Positions 1-9,832 of a stretch of 64,000 nucleotides of DNA are shown piece by piece. Both the position numbers and the translations under genes were made by a program. The stretch's first letter is position 1, and each line of letters begins with the position of its first letter. Below the pieces are notes generated by a model that was not told the origin of the DNA, made no database searches, and saw only the letters and a list, made by a program, of their open reading frames with translations. This DNA is from Pseudoips prasinana (lineage: Eukaryota; Arthropoda; Insecta; Lepidoptera; Nolidae): contig OX621263.1 in assembly GCA_951640165.1 (NCBI GenBank), positions 11,600,001 through 11,664,000 of the forward strand. Reading direction: 5' to 3'.

Positions 1-210
1 TGTCTGTTTGTAATTATCTTATTATATTGCTTAAATTTCACTATATACCTAGTATTAGTATTAATATTGTATTGTATATTGTATTCATATGTTGTACTTG
101 GTTTTTAAGAAAAAATAAACAAATTATTATTATAAATTATAATATTGATATAACCGTTTTTTATTACATTTATATGAATATATATACGGTACATACACCA
201 AAATAATTTA
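1..210. other. AT-rich sequence, nothing recognised
   Basis: This stretch is strongly AT-rich, with many TATA/ATTATTA runs. I see no coding frame, no tRNA-like box and no terminal repeat in it. Confidence 0.5.
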
Positions 211-416
211 TTTTACCATTTTTGTCTGTCTGTCTGTTCCGGCTAATCTCTATAATGGCTGGACCGATTTTGACGGGACTTTTATTTGCAGGTAGCTGAT
301 GTAATTAGGAGTAACTTAGGCTACGTTTATTTTAGAAAACACCATTTATTTTAGAAAAAACATATAAAATACTAAGTAAACTAAATAACACGCGGATGAA
401 GTCGCGGGCACAGCTA
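211..416 (+). mobile_element. Helitron-like fragment, 3' end
   Basis: The segment ends in GCGGATGAAGTCGCGGGCACAGCTAG followed by T when read in two parts (CGCGGATGAAGTCGCGGG, then CACAGCTAG). A short GC hairpin followed by a terminal CTAG before T is the 3' signature of Helitrons, and this version is common in Lepidoptera. The body begins with GTCTGTCTGT and a 'gactggaccg'-type stretch often seen in these repeats. No Rep/helicase coding is present, so it is a non-autonomous or truncated copy. Confidence 0.55.
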
Positions 417-906
417 GTATAAAATATAATACGTTACTGTATCTCCTTAATAAGGCTCATTAGTAGCCTGTATAAGAGGGCAGGACGTCAATGATTTTGC
501 GTAAAGTGTTATGTTCTAATTATTATGTAACTATTATGTGTATTTTAGTGAAATAAAGATTTTTTATTATTATTATCACTCAATTTTGCTACATAGGTAA
601 TATAAAAATAATTCTAAATAGTCCCACATTTATTTTGCTGCTGGGTAAAAACAATACAAAAACGTGTCCCAGTTTATATAATACTATAAAATTGAAATTA
701 AATAATATTATAAAATTCTTAATAAATAATTAAATTATAATATTTTCCAATAAAAAGATTTCACTTAATTTTGCAACACAATATAGAAAATAAAAAAAAA
801 AAACTCCTCATATATAATATTATAAAGCTTCCCAATAAAATACGCTATCATGTTTACACTTTATTTTCTTACTTAGTAAATAAAACGAAATCGTGTCCCA
901 ATAAAT
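417..906. other. AT-rich spacer with a probable LINE tail
   Basis: At about 425-575 there is a moderately GC-balanced stretch ending in GTGAAATAAAGATTTTTTATT, which looks like the 3' end of an old retroposon. The two stretches starting near 578 and 762 resemble one another loosely (both begin with a CACTTAATTTTGC-like run and carry CGTGTCCCA), so a degraded duplication is possible. No gene is supported. Confidence 0.35.
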
Positions 907-1160
907 ATAATACATACATACATAGACTCACGCCTGTTTCCCAGAGGGGCAGGCAGACAGGAACAACGGATTCCATTTCTCAAAATCTATGCAAACCTCT
1001 TTTGCCTCGTTTACTGTCATTGTATTCTTCAGACATCGCTGGTTTAGAGTACTTCTGACCTGGCCTCTCTTGAGAACGTGTCCGTAGTCAGAGTATGTTT
1101 TACGAGGTCTTTCCCTTCCGGTTGTACCATTCACACAAGCCAGGTATACTTCTTTTGTCA
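907..1160 (-). mobile_element. RTE-type LINE 3' fragment
   Basis: On the minus strand this encodes a frame beginning MTKEVYLACVNGTTGRERPR and ending PSGKQA, followed by a tail of ATGT repeats. It matches the C-terminus and tail of the near-complete RTE-type element at 20222-23773, with many substitutions and small deletions. It is 5'-truncated to about 250 bp. It ends only 22 bp from the stop codon of the secreted-peptide gene at 1183-1572, so it forms the downstream flank or 3' UTR of that gene. Confidence 0.85.
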
Positions 1161-1182
1161 TAATAAATTATGTATAATTTTA

Positions 1183-1572
1183 TTAATTTTCGTCATAATC
1201 CAGATTTAATATCTTTTTATCGATACATCGGACTCCAACTCTTATTTGTGACACGGGACACGCACTGTTGGATATTATAATACTGGATGGTGTAGCATGA
1301 AATTGTGTTTTAAATTTGCCATTAACCAGGTGTTTATCAGATTTACTGTTAAAGAGGTTCGCATTCATGGGATTGTTTGTGTCTTCTCGCTTTTTTCGCG
1401 TGATTTCTTGAGATCGATATTCAACTATGTCGTGATTAATTGAAATTTTTGGCTGTGAGAATTGGTGATCACCATTTATAGTCAGTTCTTCAGTGTAACT
1501 TGTGGCGAATATACTCGACGGGAGACTAACTAATAGTATCAAAAATAGCGTACAACATAATTTTGGCTCCAT
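1183..1572 (-). CDS. secreted two-cysteine peptide precursor 1 (cytokine-like)
   Basis: A 129-residue single-exon frame opens with a good signal peptide: MEPKLCCTLFLILLVSLPSS, then IFA and a likely cleavage site near residue 23. The middle is polar and carries SQEITRKKR at about residues 54-62, a possible furin-type site. The C-terminus holds the only two non-signal cysteines, in ACPVSQIRVGVRCI, followed by an acidic tail LDYDEN. The start ATG lies in a favourable context. The gene at 12160-12471 is a clear paralogue: the signal peptide, SQEI-x-R-x-x-R, CP-x3-IRVG-x2-CI and LDY-acidic ends all align. Ten residues between the cysteines, a basic loop and an acidic end recall insect stress-responsive/ENF-type cytokines, and also the venom peptide secapin. 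That assignment is from memory. AATAAA overlaps the stop codon (TAATAAA), and an RTE fragment begins 22 bp further on. I infer an extracellular signalling or defence peptide. Confidence 0.8.
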   Translation of the reverse strand: MEPKLCCTLFLILLVSLPSSIFATSYTEELTINGDHQFSQPKISINHDIVEYRSQEITRKKREDTNNPMNANLFNSKSDKHLVNGKFKTQFHATPSSIIISNSACPVSQIRVGVRCIDKKILNLDYDEN

Positions 1573-1601
1573 ATTTTCTGTATTTTCAGTTGTGAATAAA
1601 C

Positions 1602-1662
1602 GGTCTTATTTGTTTCACTTCACTGCACTTATTTGTTGTAAGTATTTTATGTTTGTTTATAT
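1602..1662 (-). promoter_or_regulatory. likely core promoter of peptide gene 1
   Basis: On the minus strand a TATAAA lies at 1661-1656 and a GCAGTG initiator-like sequence lies about 31 bp downstream near 1625, followed by a leader of about 50 nt to the ATG. The leader block around 1602-1632 (AATAAGTG...AAATAAGAC) is also present upstream of peptide gene 2 at about 12514-12540, which supports shared ancestry of the promoters. Confidence 0.5.
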
Positions 1663-2026
1663 GCAGTATGTCGAGTACTGAGTTTAATCAGCGGACGTCA
1701 GTAACTAATGTCTAACTCTGATCTATTATATAATATTATCGCTTACTATGTAAAATAGATAATCTACATACAATTAAGTTGCATTGACGTTTAAACTGAA
1801 TACTTATATGTCTGTTTAATAAAATTTATTCTAAATTAAAAAAAAATCATAAGGGAAATAGCTACTTATTTATATGAGCTAGACACCGTTTAATATTTAA
1901 AAAAATCATTAACCGTGGGTGGCTCAAAAGTGTTATAGCTACTTATTTATATGAGCTAGAAACCGTATAATATTTAAAAAAATCATTAACTGTGGGTGGC
2001 TCAAAAGTGTTATAGCTACTTATTTA

Positions 2027-3314
2027 TTAGGTCTTTACCTATGAAATTGCCGTTCTGCAGTACTGGCCATTTCAAATCAAAATAATTTTTGTTTGGCTAA
2101 GAATTCTAATTTCAAATTAATTTTATTTTAAAAACATGGATTCTTTTTTCCAAAAGTAGTCATTTCTTTATTGATTAGTGTTACATTTTCATCGCATTTC
2201 AATCTTTTTCGTCATCATGGATACGTTAAAAATTCGAGTAATTATGGAATATGAGTACCGTCGTGGCAGCAACGCGGCACAAGCGGCACGCAACATCAAC
2301 GACGTTTACGGAGCTAACACTACAAACCAACGCACCACCTGTTATTGGTTTGCTCGCTTCCGTTCTGGAAATTTCGACCTGAAAAATGAACCTCGCGGTC
2401 GTCCGAAGACTTTGGTCGACAATGACGAATTAAAGGCGGTTGTGGAAGCTGATGATACACAATCTACGGCTGAATTAGCAGCAGCTTTCGACGTTAGCGT
2501 CAAAACAATATTGGTCCATTTGCGTCAAATTGGCAAGGTAAAAAAGCTTGACAAATGGGTGCCCCACGAACTCAATGATCGCCAGCGCGAAGTACGCGTC
2601 GAGACGTGCCTTGCACTGCTCAACAGACACACAAATGAAGGAATTTTGAACCGCATTGTTACCTGCGATGAAAAATGGATTCTGTTTGATAACCGCAAGC
2701 GCTCAGCAAGTTGGTTGGATCCTGGTTCAGCACCTAAACAATGCCCTAAACGAAAACTTACCCCTAGAAAAGTGATGGTCACTGTTTGGTGGTCTAGCGC
2801 CGGTGTGATTCATCACAGCTTCTTACCAAACGGGGTGAGCATTACTGCAGATGTGTACTGTGAAGAACTGAGCACAATGATGGAGAAGCTGGCGCATCTC
2901 CAACCAGCATTGGTCAATCGCTCGTCTCCGCTGCTCCTGCACGACAACGCGCGACCTCATACTGCACAGCAGACGGTCTCCAAGTTGCAAGAACTGGGGT
3001 TGGAAGCTCTCCTTCATCCGCCCTACTCACCAGACCTTGCGCCTACAGACTACTACTTTTTCCAGAATTTGGATAACTTCTTGGCGGGAAAAAAATTCAA
3101 TACCCGAGAGGCAGTACAAAATGCCTTTGAAGAATTTGTTGCCTCCCGTCCAGCTGATTTCTTTAAGAAGGGCATCAATAAACTGCCACTGCGATGGCAA
3201 AGATGCATTGATTGCATGGGTGATTACTTCGATTAATACAAATAAAAAAAATCATGAAAAAAATTCGTTTAAATTTTTTCATACAAAACGGCAATTTCAT
3301 AGGTAAAGACCTAT
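2027..3314 (+). mobile_element. mariner element A, complete (cecropia-type)
   Basis: The element is 1288 bp long. Its ends are inverted repeats of about 26 bp beginning (T)TAGGTCTTTACCTATGAAAT, followed by TGCCGTT. The target TA is at 2025-2026 and is repeated at 3315-3316. Removing the element restores a perfect 77-bp minisatellite unit (GCTACTTATT-TA-TATGAGCTAG), which proves the boundaries. It differs from element B (14506-15793) at only about four positions by eye, so both moved or were copied recently. Confidence 0.95.
2217..3236 (+). CDS. mariner transposase A (intact, DD34D)
   Basis: Transposase catalysing cut-and-paste movement at TA sites in the nucleus. From the chosen ATG (MDTLKIRVIMEYEYRRGS) the protein has 339 residues, the usual mariner length; the frame is open 39 nt upstream but family members start here. 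Residues 1-110 form the paired-like double helix-turn-helix DNA-binding region. The linker motif WVPHEL is at about 114-119. Catalytic residues are visible as D151 (CDEKW), D243 (HDNARPH) and D278 (SPDLAPTDYYF), with 34 residues between the last two. The overall match is to the cecropia subfamily that includes Hsmar1. There is no stop or frameshift. It differs from the copy at 14696-15715 by two residues (L versus R before HPPYSPD, and M versus V in DCxGDYFD). Confidence 0.95.
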   Translation: MDTLKIRVIMEYEYRRGSNAAQAARNINDVYGANTTNQRTTCYWFARFRSGNFDLKNEPRGRPKTLVDNDELKAVVEADDTQSTAELAAAFDVSVKTILVHLRQIGKVKKLDKWVPHELNDRQREVRVETCLALLNRHTNEGILNRIVTCDEKWILFDNRKRSASWLDPGSAPKQCPKRKLTPRKVMVTVWWSSAGVIHHSFLPNGVSITADVYCEELSTMMEKLAHLQPALVNRSSPLLLHDNARPHTAQQTVSKLQELGLEALLHPPYSPDLAPTDYYFFQNLDNFLAGKKFNTREAVQNAFEEFVASRPADFFKKGINKLPLRWQRCIDCMGDYFD

Positions 3315-3744
3315 TATATGAGCTAGAAACCGTTTAATATTTTTTTTTAAATCATTAACTGTGGGTGGCTCGAAAGTGAAATAGCTACTTATTTATATGA
3401 GCTAGAAACCGTTTAATATTTTAAAAAATCATTAACTGTGGTTGGTTCAAAAGTGAAATAGCGACTTATTTATATGAGCTAGAAACCGATTAATATTTAA
3501 AAAAATCATTAACTGTGGGTGTTTCAAAAGTGAAATAGCTACTTATTTATATGAGCTAGAAACCGTTTAATTTTAAAAATAATCATTAACTGTGGGTGGG
3601 TCAAAAGGGATGTTATAAATTATATTATAAATGATATTATGTGGTCTCACAATTTGGTCATTTTGTAACAGGAAAAACGAAGTCAATCGTAATTATTTGT
3701 AACGAAACAAATTTATTATTATAGGCTTTTATTACCGTATGAAT

Positions 3745-3860
3745 TTGACTGACCTGTTGTTCTAGTGATTTGTGACCCTGACTGCTACGCTAGAGGTCGT
3801 GGGTTCGACCCCAGTCTGGACAAATCGTTGTATGATTATTACGATTATTTCTTCTGTGCA
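3745..3860 (+). repeat. tRNA-headed SINE, 5' part (split by the R1 element)
   Basis: A tRNA-like head with a B-box GGGTTCGACCCC lies near 3800 and is followed by a SINE body reading toward TTCTTCTGTG. The body resumes at 8901 (TTCTGTGTATGGGTGTAATT), where it matches the downstream part of the related SINE at 27276-27440. The R1-clade element at 3861-8900 interrupts it. Confidence 0.7.
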
Positions 3861-4199
3861 TTTTTTTTTTTTTTTTATACGGGACTAGTCCCTCCCTCTT
3901 ACCCACCACTGCAACTCCTGTAAGCCAGGATCAACAGTGGCACACAATGAAATGACACTGAGCGGTGAAGCTCAGGCATGTCCCGGGGAATCGCTTTAAC
4001 TGTCTTGGATCCCGCAACGAATTTAATCAGAAACAGAAAAAAGGAGGAGTTAGAAAATGAATAGTTCCACTTCCCTCCAGAGCAAAGCGGGAGACAGAAT
4101 GATGTAAAGAGGCTATAGCCTCATAAAATGAGAGATTTGCAACTAGAGAAGCCAGCTGCAAAAGCACCGAGGATCAATTTAAGGGTCCTAAGTGAGCTG

Positions 4200-7100
4200 T
4201 TATATTTGATTCCAATAGTAGGTATGGCAAAAACGCTTAAACGCACGGAAGTTGTTCCTTGTTGCTACAAGATCCGTATAATAAACTACTCCAGATATTG
4301 GTTGCAAGCTGATTAACATAATATCACGCTGATTTTGCCAGAAATCACACTCCCACAGGATGTGGTGAGCAGTTTGTTCATATTCGTTACTGGATGTTGA
4401 GCACAGACAGATTGGTGAAGATACTAATTTGAAACTATACAATTTGCTTTTAAAATTGCCGTGTCCGGTAAGAAATTGTGCAACACAATGGTCTATGATT
4501 AGCCAAGTTTTATTTAACCGTTCGCGTACGTCCGGAAAGAACTGGTGCAGATGGCGACCCTTGGTTGACGTATTCCATCTACATTGCCATTCATTTAGTA
4601 GTTCGTTATTTAAGTCAGCTATTGGCATAAATAGCCTGGTTATTTTCGCACGGTCGCGTAATGATAAGAAATCATTTCCTAAATTATCGCGCGTAGAATA
4701 ATACATTGCTGCTCGTCTTTGTACTTCAAGATCAACCGGTAGTACACCCGCTAGGACAGGTAGGGCCTCTGTGCTCACTGTTCTATAGGCTTTACACAGA
4801 AATATCAACGCCAACCTCTGGCTTTGTAGTAATTTACGGCGAGCAGCTCCGATGGTAGCCCTATCAGCCCACACAGGCGAGCCGTAGCATATACACCCAA
4901 GATAGGTTGCCCCGTAAATGATTTTAAGAGTATTAAAAGAGAGGCCCCAGGTTGCCGTCGATATCCTTGTAAGTGCAAAAAAGTTTCGCTTAGCTTTTTC
5001 CCCAACTGATTTAATATGTTCTATAAACGAGAAATTCTTTTCTAAAACTAAACCCAAATAACAGGTTGATATTTTGCGTTTTACAGTAACATTATTAAGT
5101 TTTACGCCCGGGGGGGATTTTAGTTCACCTTTAAGAAGGAGTTGGTAGGTTTTATGAGGAGCAAATGTAAGGCGATTTCTTTTACCCCATTCACTTATCA
5201 TACTTAAGCAAGTTTGAGCCAGATTTTCCAACTCTCTCCTGGAGTTACCCTGTATAAGTAAGAGGCCATCGTCAGCATATGCCGTTAGAGAGCAGCGTGA
5301 TGGCAAGGGTAATGTCAAGAAGTCATCAAAACCCAAGTTCCAGAGATACGGCGCGAGCACTGAGCCCTGGGGGCAACCCATGGTTAACGATTTAGTGACT
5401 CTGAAGTGACCAAGCTTAAGAGTTGCAGAGCCATGTACGAAATAAGATGTGATTATCGAATATATATTACTGTAACAACCGCGTAACTTAAGTTTTTGTA
5501 ACAAAATTGGCCACCAAGTACTATCAAACGCCCCTGAAATATCTAGGAATATGGCCAAAACGTATTTACATTCGGACGAGTTTACAGCTTTCCTCACTGA
5601 GATAGCTGCGTCCACTGTCCATTTACCCGCAGTAAAACCAAATTGATTTCCGTGAAATTTTGGTCCTCCCGGCAGCAATCGCGGTACAATAAGTCGTTCT
5701 AGAAGCTTGCCTAAGGAAGGCAGTAACGTTATTGGTCGGTATGACTTAGGGTCTTCAGGCAGTTTATCGCCATTTTTTGGTATAATACGAATAAAACCGC
5801 TGCGCCAAGAACGCGGAAAAGTCCCTTCAGATATGCAACGATTAAAAACTTTTAGTATTGAATCACCGGATTGTTTTGTGGCTTCTATTATCATTTTGTT
5901 GGATATTTTATCTTTACCTGAAGCTTTGTTAACAGGTAGCGATTTCACAGTATTCATAAACTCATTAATTGTAGGAAGACTAGACATATAGGTAGCGGGT
6001 GGATTGTTTGCCCACTGTCTAATCTGCTTATGGTAGTCATTATCGTTCAAGGAACTATCATCAGGTATGAGCGAATTAAGTAAGGATTCCGTGGTCTCCT
6101 CTATGCCACTGGTGTAGGTATTATTGATTTTTATGTTTTAAATATAAGCTAAATCTATAGACCTATTTGCTTTAAACTCATGGTATAGGGGCGACCACGG
6201 GCCTTCTTTATCTAATTTATCGACTATTTTTCTAATAAGATTGCCTTTGGATTTCTCTATTGACGAGCGGTAACGTGAACGAGCTATTTTGAGATTTATA
6301 TATGCATTATTTAACACATCGCCTACAATTTTACGTTTTTTTAGTTTATTATATTTTTTACGTGCTCTCCGAAATTCACAACGAACTTTAATTAAGTAGT
6401 TATTCCACCAATCGCATCTTCGAATATTAGTGATAGGGACGCGGCCTATGGCAATATCGGCACAGTAGGTAAAAGTGTCCGACATCATTACAGCACATTC
6501 CTCTGTTGTTAGTTCATCCCGGGTGAAATCCCTGGCATGCGCGGCAAAAAGAGCTCTGAAAAAATCCCAATCGGCCCCTTTGAGCCGATATCTATAGTTA
6601 CCGTAAATAGCCGTAGGTCTTTGTGCCAACCGAGGAACAAACTCGTACACGATTAAGCGGTGATCACTGGATGAAGCGTCAGGCAAAACACGCCATCCAT
6701 CTATTCGGACGTCTGAGCTTGAAAAAGTGACGTCAATAAAAGATTCGCCAGTAGGGCTACAATAAGTAGGCGGTGCATCAGGAGTGTTATGTATTGATAG
6801 ATTCGTCTCAGCGACGAAATCTTCGACGGCGTTCCGCCGTTCTGTATCGCTTGAACGGTATTTGCCATACCATAACGTAGAGGATGCGTTAACATCTGCG
6901 CCAATAATAATTTTATGTCCTTTGAGGGACATCAAAACATGGCGCAAGTGATGTAAATGGGGACCGACAGGATCTGAATACTGAAAATAACAGCTCACTA
7001 CGTAAACTTTCCAGGATGGGGATGATATTTCAGCGACAGCACAGTGTGACGTCATGAGGTTTCGCATAGCGCTTACCGTAAAATTAGTACGCGTTACGTA

Positions 7101-7277
7101 AATAGCAGCCCGTGATTTGTTGTCTAGCTGCACCAATTTATTTTTTAAACGCGCATATTGATATTGTTCTTGTACAAGCACTATATCTAAGTTGTATTCA
7201 TTGACTAAAGTTTCCAACTCTGATGTCGCAACCCTATCGTTGTGAAGATTTAGCTGCCCTATTTTTAAGTAAGCCAT
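4200..7277 (-). pseudogene. R1-type ORF2: endonuclease-reverse transcriptase, one internal stop
   Basis: ORF2 would encode the enzyme that nicks target DNA and primes reverse transcription there. The ATG at 7277 opens an AP-type endonuclease: MAYLKIGQLNLHND, E37 in VQEQ, GADVN at 126-130, IDVTF at 181-185 and SSDH at 203-206. A TAA at 6140-6138 interrupts the frame after 379 residues. The same frame then continues without shift to 4200: template region, FLDISGAFDSTWW, GCPQGSVLAP, catalytic TAYADDGLLL, a long thumb, and a C-terminal cysteine/histidine motif (CLC...AHHILWEC). The total is 1026 codons including both stops, the normal size. The only break I see is this stop, so the copy is probably inactive by point mutation. 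ORF1 ends one base upstream (TAATATG). Confidence 0.9.
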
Positions 7278-7278
7278 A

Positions 7279-8589
7279 TTAATATTTGGTATTTAGCACT
7301 AACTGCTCAAGTTTATGCTTAAATGTGGGGCAGTTGTCTGAGCCGCATTTGTGGTCGTGAGGTTTTTTATATGTTTTACACGATGCACAAACTGGTTTAA
7401 ATTCTGGGTCATTGTGGTGCTTACAAGATTTTGTGGGATGTGCTTCTGCGCATAAGGCACAGGTAGGTAATTTATTACTACAGTACTTGAAAACATGCCC
7501 ATATTGCTGGCAGTTTAAACACCGAACTACCTCTAAATCATCAATAAAGCGGCATGTAGCCCAGTCGATGAAAAGTTTTTCTTTAGTGCTGACTAAATGT
7601 TTTCTAATCTCCGGTTCGAGCTCAATTCCCACCCACTTGCGCCCATTAGCTACGTTACGCTTGCGCACAATTTTAGTTTTAGACGTAAAATCGTCTTCGC
7701 TGACTTTAAGATCACTATCTTTGATATTTTGCCTGTATAACGCCGTTAAAAAGACCTGGTCGTCCATTGACGACGGTATATCTTTTATAAGTATGCGCGG
7801 TCGTCGCCCGGATGGAGTTTGAAGTTTTAAACCCGCCGAACGAATGGCCTCGACAGAGCGAATTTTATTGAGTTGGGTTTCATTTGCCACTCGGAGTACA
7901 ACGCCAGAATTGGAAGTTTTTTTAACGCCTACTATTTGAAAACCGTCGTCCGCGGGTTTTATAGCCTTCATAAGCGCTTCCTTGGTCGCCGACGAAGTCG
8001 CGTACTCCGCTGATCGCTCAGCGGTGGGATACGCAATAATTGAAGGAACCGGTTTTCGCGTCTGTACTATGGGGGCGGCGGTTTTTTTCGGTAAACGCAG
8101 TTTTAATTGTTCCGCGTACGTAGGAATCTCAGAATTGGTTTTATTTACGCAAAGATCTAACTGACGTTCTGCGTTCGCCAATTTAGTTTCATTGCATGAA
8201 GATTTAAGCGCAAGTAATGAAATAATACTGGTAAGGCGCTGCGTACAATCCATCACCGATAGCTTATTCGCGATATTCATACCCGAGTTGGAATCACTGA
8301 CTAATTCGTTAACCTTTGACAGATAAACGGAAGCTTGTGTCACAAGATCGCAATAATTATATTCCGCACTGTTTGTATCGCTAATATTTAATGAAGACGA
8401 ATAATCGGATTGAGATCCCCGAAAACGTTTTATGTCCGATTCCTGTTGACCATCGGGAGTACAAAACGTCGGTGACGCATCGTCTAACACTCGTTTGTTG
8501 AAGCCTGAAGGGGGCGTTCTGGGAGTCTGTTTACTTCTCCCAAATGCGTTTCGCCCTCTATCGGGGGGGACATCATTCATTTTTGACAT
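7279..8589 (-). CDS. R1-type ORF1: Gag-like nucleic-acid-binding protein
   Basis: The intact frame is 436 residues long from the first ATG at 8589 (a GTG three codons earlier is in frame, and a stop lies just upstream). The N-terminal half is Ser/Asn/Lys-rich and looks disordered. The C-terminal 80 residues carry three zinc knuckles: CLNCQQYGHVFKYC (Cx2Cx4Hx4C), CALCAEAHPTKSC (Cx2Cx3Hx4C) and CASCKTYKKPHDHKC. This arrangement is typical of ORF1 in R1, TRAS and SART elements, where the protein coats the retrotransposon RNA and guides it. The stop TAA is separated from the ORF2 ATG by a single T, which suggests reinitiation-coupled translation. No internal damage is visible. Confidence 0.9.
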   Translation of the reverse strand: MSKMNDVPPDRGRNAFGRSKQTPRTPPSGFNKRVLDDASPTFCTPDGQQESDIKRFRGSQSDYSSSLNISDTNSAEYNYCDLVTQASVYLSKVNELVSDSNSGMNIANKLSVMDCTQRLTSIISLLALKSSCNETKLANAERQLDLCVNKTNSEIPTYAEQLKLRLPKKTAAPIVQTRKPVPSIIAYPTAERSAEYATSSATKEALMKAIKPADDGFQIVGVKKTSNSGVVLRVANETQLNKIRSVEAIRSAGLKLQTPSGRRPRILIKDIPSSMDDQVFLTALYRQNIKDSDLKVSEDDFTSKTKIVRKRNVANGRKWVGIELEPEIRKHLVSTKEKLFIDWATCRFIDDLEVVRCLNCQQYGHVFKYCSNKLPTCALCAEAHPTKSCKHHNDPEFKPVCASCKTYKKPHDHKCGSDNCPTFKHKLEQLVLNTKY

Positions 8590-8900
8590 GTTATTCACAC
8601 GAAATAAGCAAGCGCTTTAATGTAAACAGCACGATAACTAATTTAGCACGATAACAAGTAACTGTGACTATGACGCGGTACCCTCACAAGAAAAAAGTTA
8701 AACTTACTCACCGAACGATAATTTGAACTAAAATCCAGATATTACTTATTAAAACACTTTAAAAACTTACAGATTGTAGTATTTAGCACTAACACTAAAG
8801 CTAGAAACAAAACAATCACGAAATAGAAGAAAAATAATATTATTTCACAGCGAACCTCCGACGCACTGAGCCGTAGCGTAGCGGGAAGGGAAGTGAGTTA

Positions 8901-9194
8901 TTCTGTGTATGGGTGTAATTTATTTAAATCCTACTAATATTTATTTTATTTATTTATACTTCAGTACTATTGAAATGTACATAGGCGGACTTAATGCCAA
9001 AGGCATTTTCTATCAGTCAACCTTAGGGTAGTGCAGAGAGATCATGGCAGGTGCACTTAGGTATAAAAAAATGTATTTACTTACTATAATTATAAATAAT
9101 AATAATGACGAACACTATACATATTCTATTAATATATACAATACATACTATACAATAAATACCATATGCTTTAATCTAATGAATACTATACTTT
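8901..9194. repeat. SINE 3' part, then AT-rich simple sequence
   Basis: The first about 60 bp are the distal half of the SINE split by the R1 element. After that come TTTATTTATT-type simple sequence, a short stretch near 8985-9060 (GGACTTAATGCCAAAGGCAT) that may be a LINE tail, and AATAATAAT runs. No gene. Confidence 0.5.
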
Positions 9195-9377
9195 AACATA
9201 ATATACTATAATAATATTATAAATGCGAAAGTTTGTGAGTATGGATGTTTGTTACTATTTCACGCGAAAGCAACGGATATTGATAAAACTGTATAGCAAT
9301 ATAGCTTATTCATCCAAATAACACATAGCTAAAACTTATATAGTTTAAATGGGGTGAAACCTTGGGGCACTGCTAGT
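9195..9377 (+). mobile_element. small non-autonomous Helitron-like repeat
   Basis: It starts with TAATATTATAAATGCGAAAG and ends GGGGCACTGCTAG before T. These are the standard 5' and 3' sequences of a short lepidopteran Helitron-like family: the TTATAAATGCGAAAGTTTGT start and the CTAG|T end. At about 180 bp it has no coding capacity. Confidence 0.6.
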
Positions 9378-9404
9378 ATATAATATAAGTCAATCTAGTA
9401 AACT

Positions 9405-9627
9405 GCACGTGTGCCGCAGCGGCTAAGACAGACGCCTCGCCGCGCGCCGCTTCGTATCGCGGGTTCGAGTCCTGCGCCGGACAACTATTTTTGTGACCCA
9501 TAAATAGTTGTTCTGAGTCTGGATGTAATTTGTGTCCGCTTATTATATGTTTGTAAAGTACCCCGCAACACAGGGATTAGATTCCTCAGTGCGGGCGTTG
9601 TCTTTATTAAAAAGAAAAATAAGTTAG
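9405..9627 (+). repeat. tRNA-headed SINE
   Basis: A tRNA-like region has an A-box-like GCAGCGGCTAAGACAG and a B box GGGTTCGAGTCCTGC, followed by a non-tRNA body ending near GTCTTTATTAAAAAG. It cannot fold as a full tRNA and continues as a SINE body, so I do not call it a tRNA gene. Confidence 0.65.
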
Positions 9628-9832
9628 GAAGCTATAGATTAGAGCTTGGTTGCAAAGTTTTAGTAATTTGATAGTTAGCGCCGTGTCCTTATCTAGCAGT
9701 TTTAATAGAATGAGAGGTAATAATGAATTAAATTAGCTTAGTCTTTTACACATCGCAAATATAGATTCGTCAGCTTTTTCGTACTTAATTATAAAAAGCT
9801 CTCACCGGTCCGTAAATGGTTGGCGAGGTTAA

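Larger units (their letters stand above)
1840..3610. repeat. 77-bp minisatellite, interrupted by mariner A
   Basis: About six units of roughly 77 bp run in direct order: two and a part before the mariner (1861-2026) and three and a half after it (3315-3603). The unit contains GCTACTTATTTATATGAGCT, then an AT run, ATCATTAACTGTGGGTGG and CTCAAAAGTG. Units differ by scattered substitutions, the last being most diverged. No coding frame crosses the units. Confidence 0.9.
3861..8900 (-). mobile_element. R1-clade non-LTR retrotransposon, full length
   Basis: On the minus strand the element has a 5' UTR of about 300 nt (8590-8900), ORF1, ORF2, a 3' UTR of about 320 nt and a poly(A) tail seen as 16 T on the plus strand (3861-3876). 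It is flanked by a 9-bp target duplication, TTCTGTGCA (3852-3860) and TTCTGTGTA (8901-8909), with one mismatch, inside a SINE. ORF order, the three CCHC knuckles, and RT motifs such as FLDISGAFD...WW and GCPQGS place it in the R1 group, which is my family-level judgement. The length of 5.04 kb is that of a complete element. Fragments of the same 3' UTR family occur at 60672-61190 and about 61990-62110. Confidence 0.9.

Noticed and set aside
6138..6140. Programmed read-through or selenocysteine at the ORF2 stop of the R1-type element.
   Set aside because: The codon is TAA, not TGA, and no read-through context was seen; a point mutation is the simpler reading.
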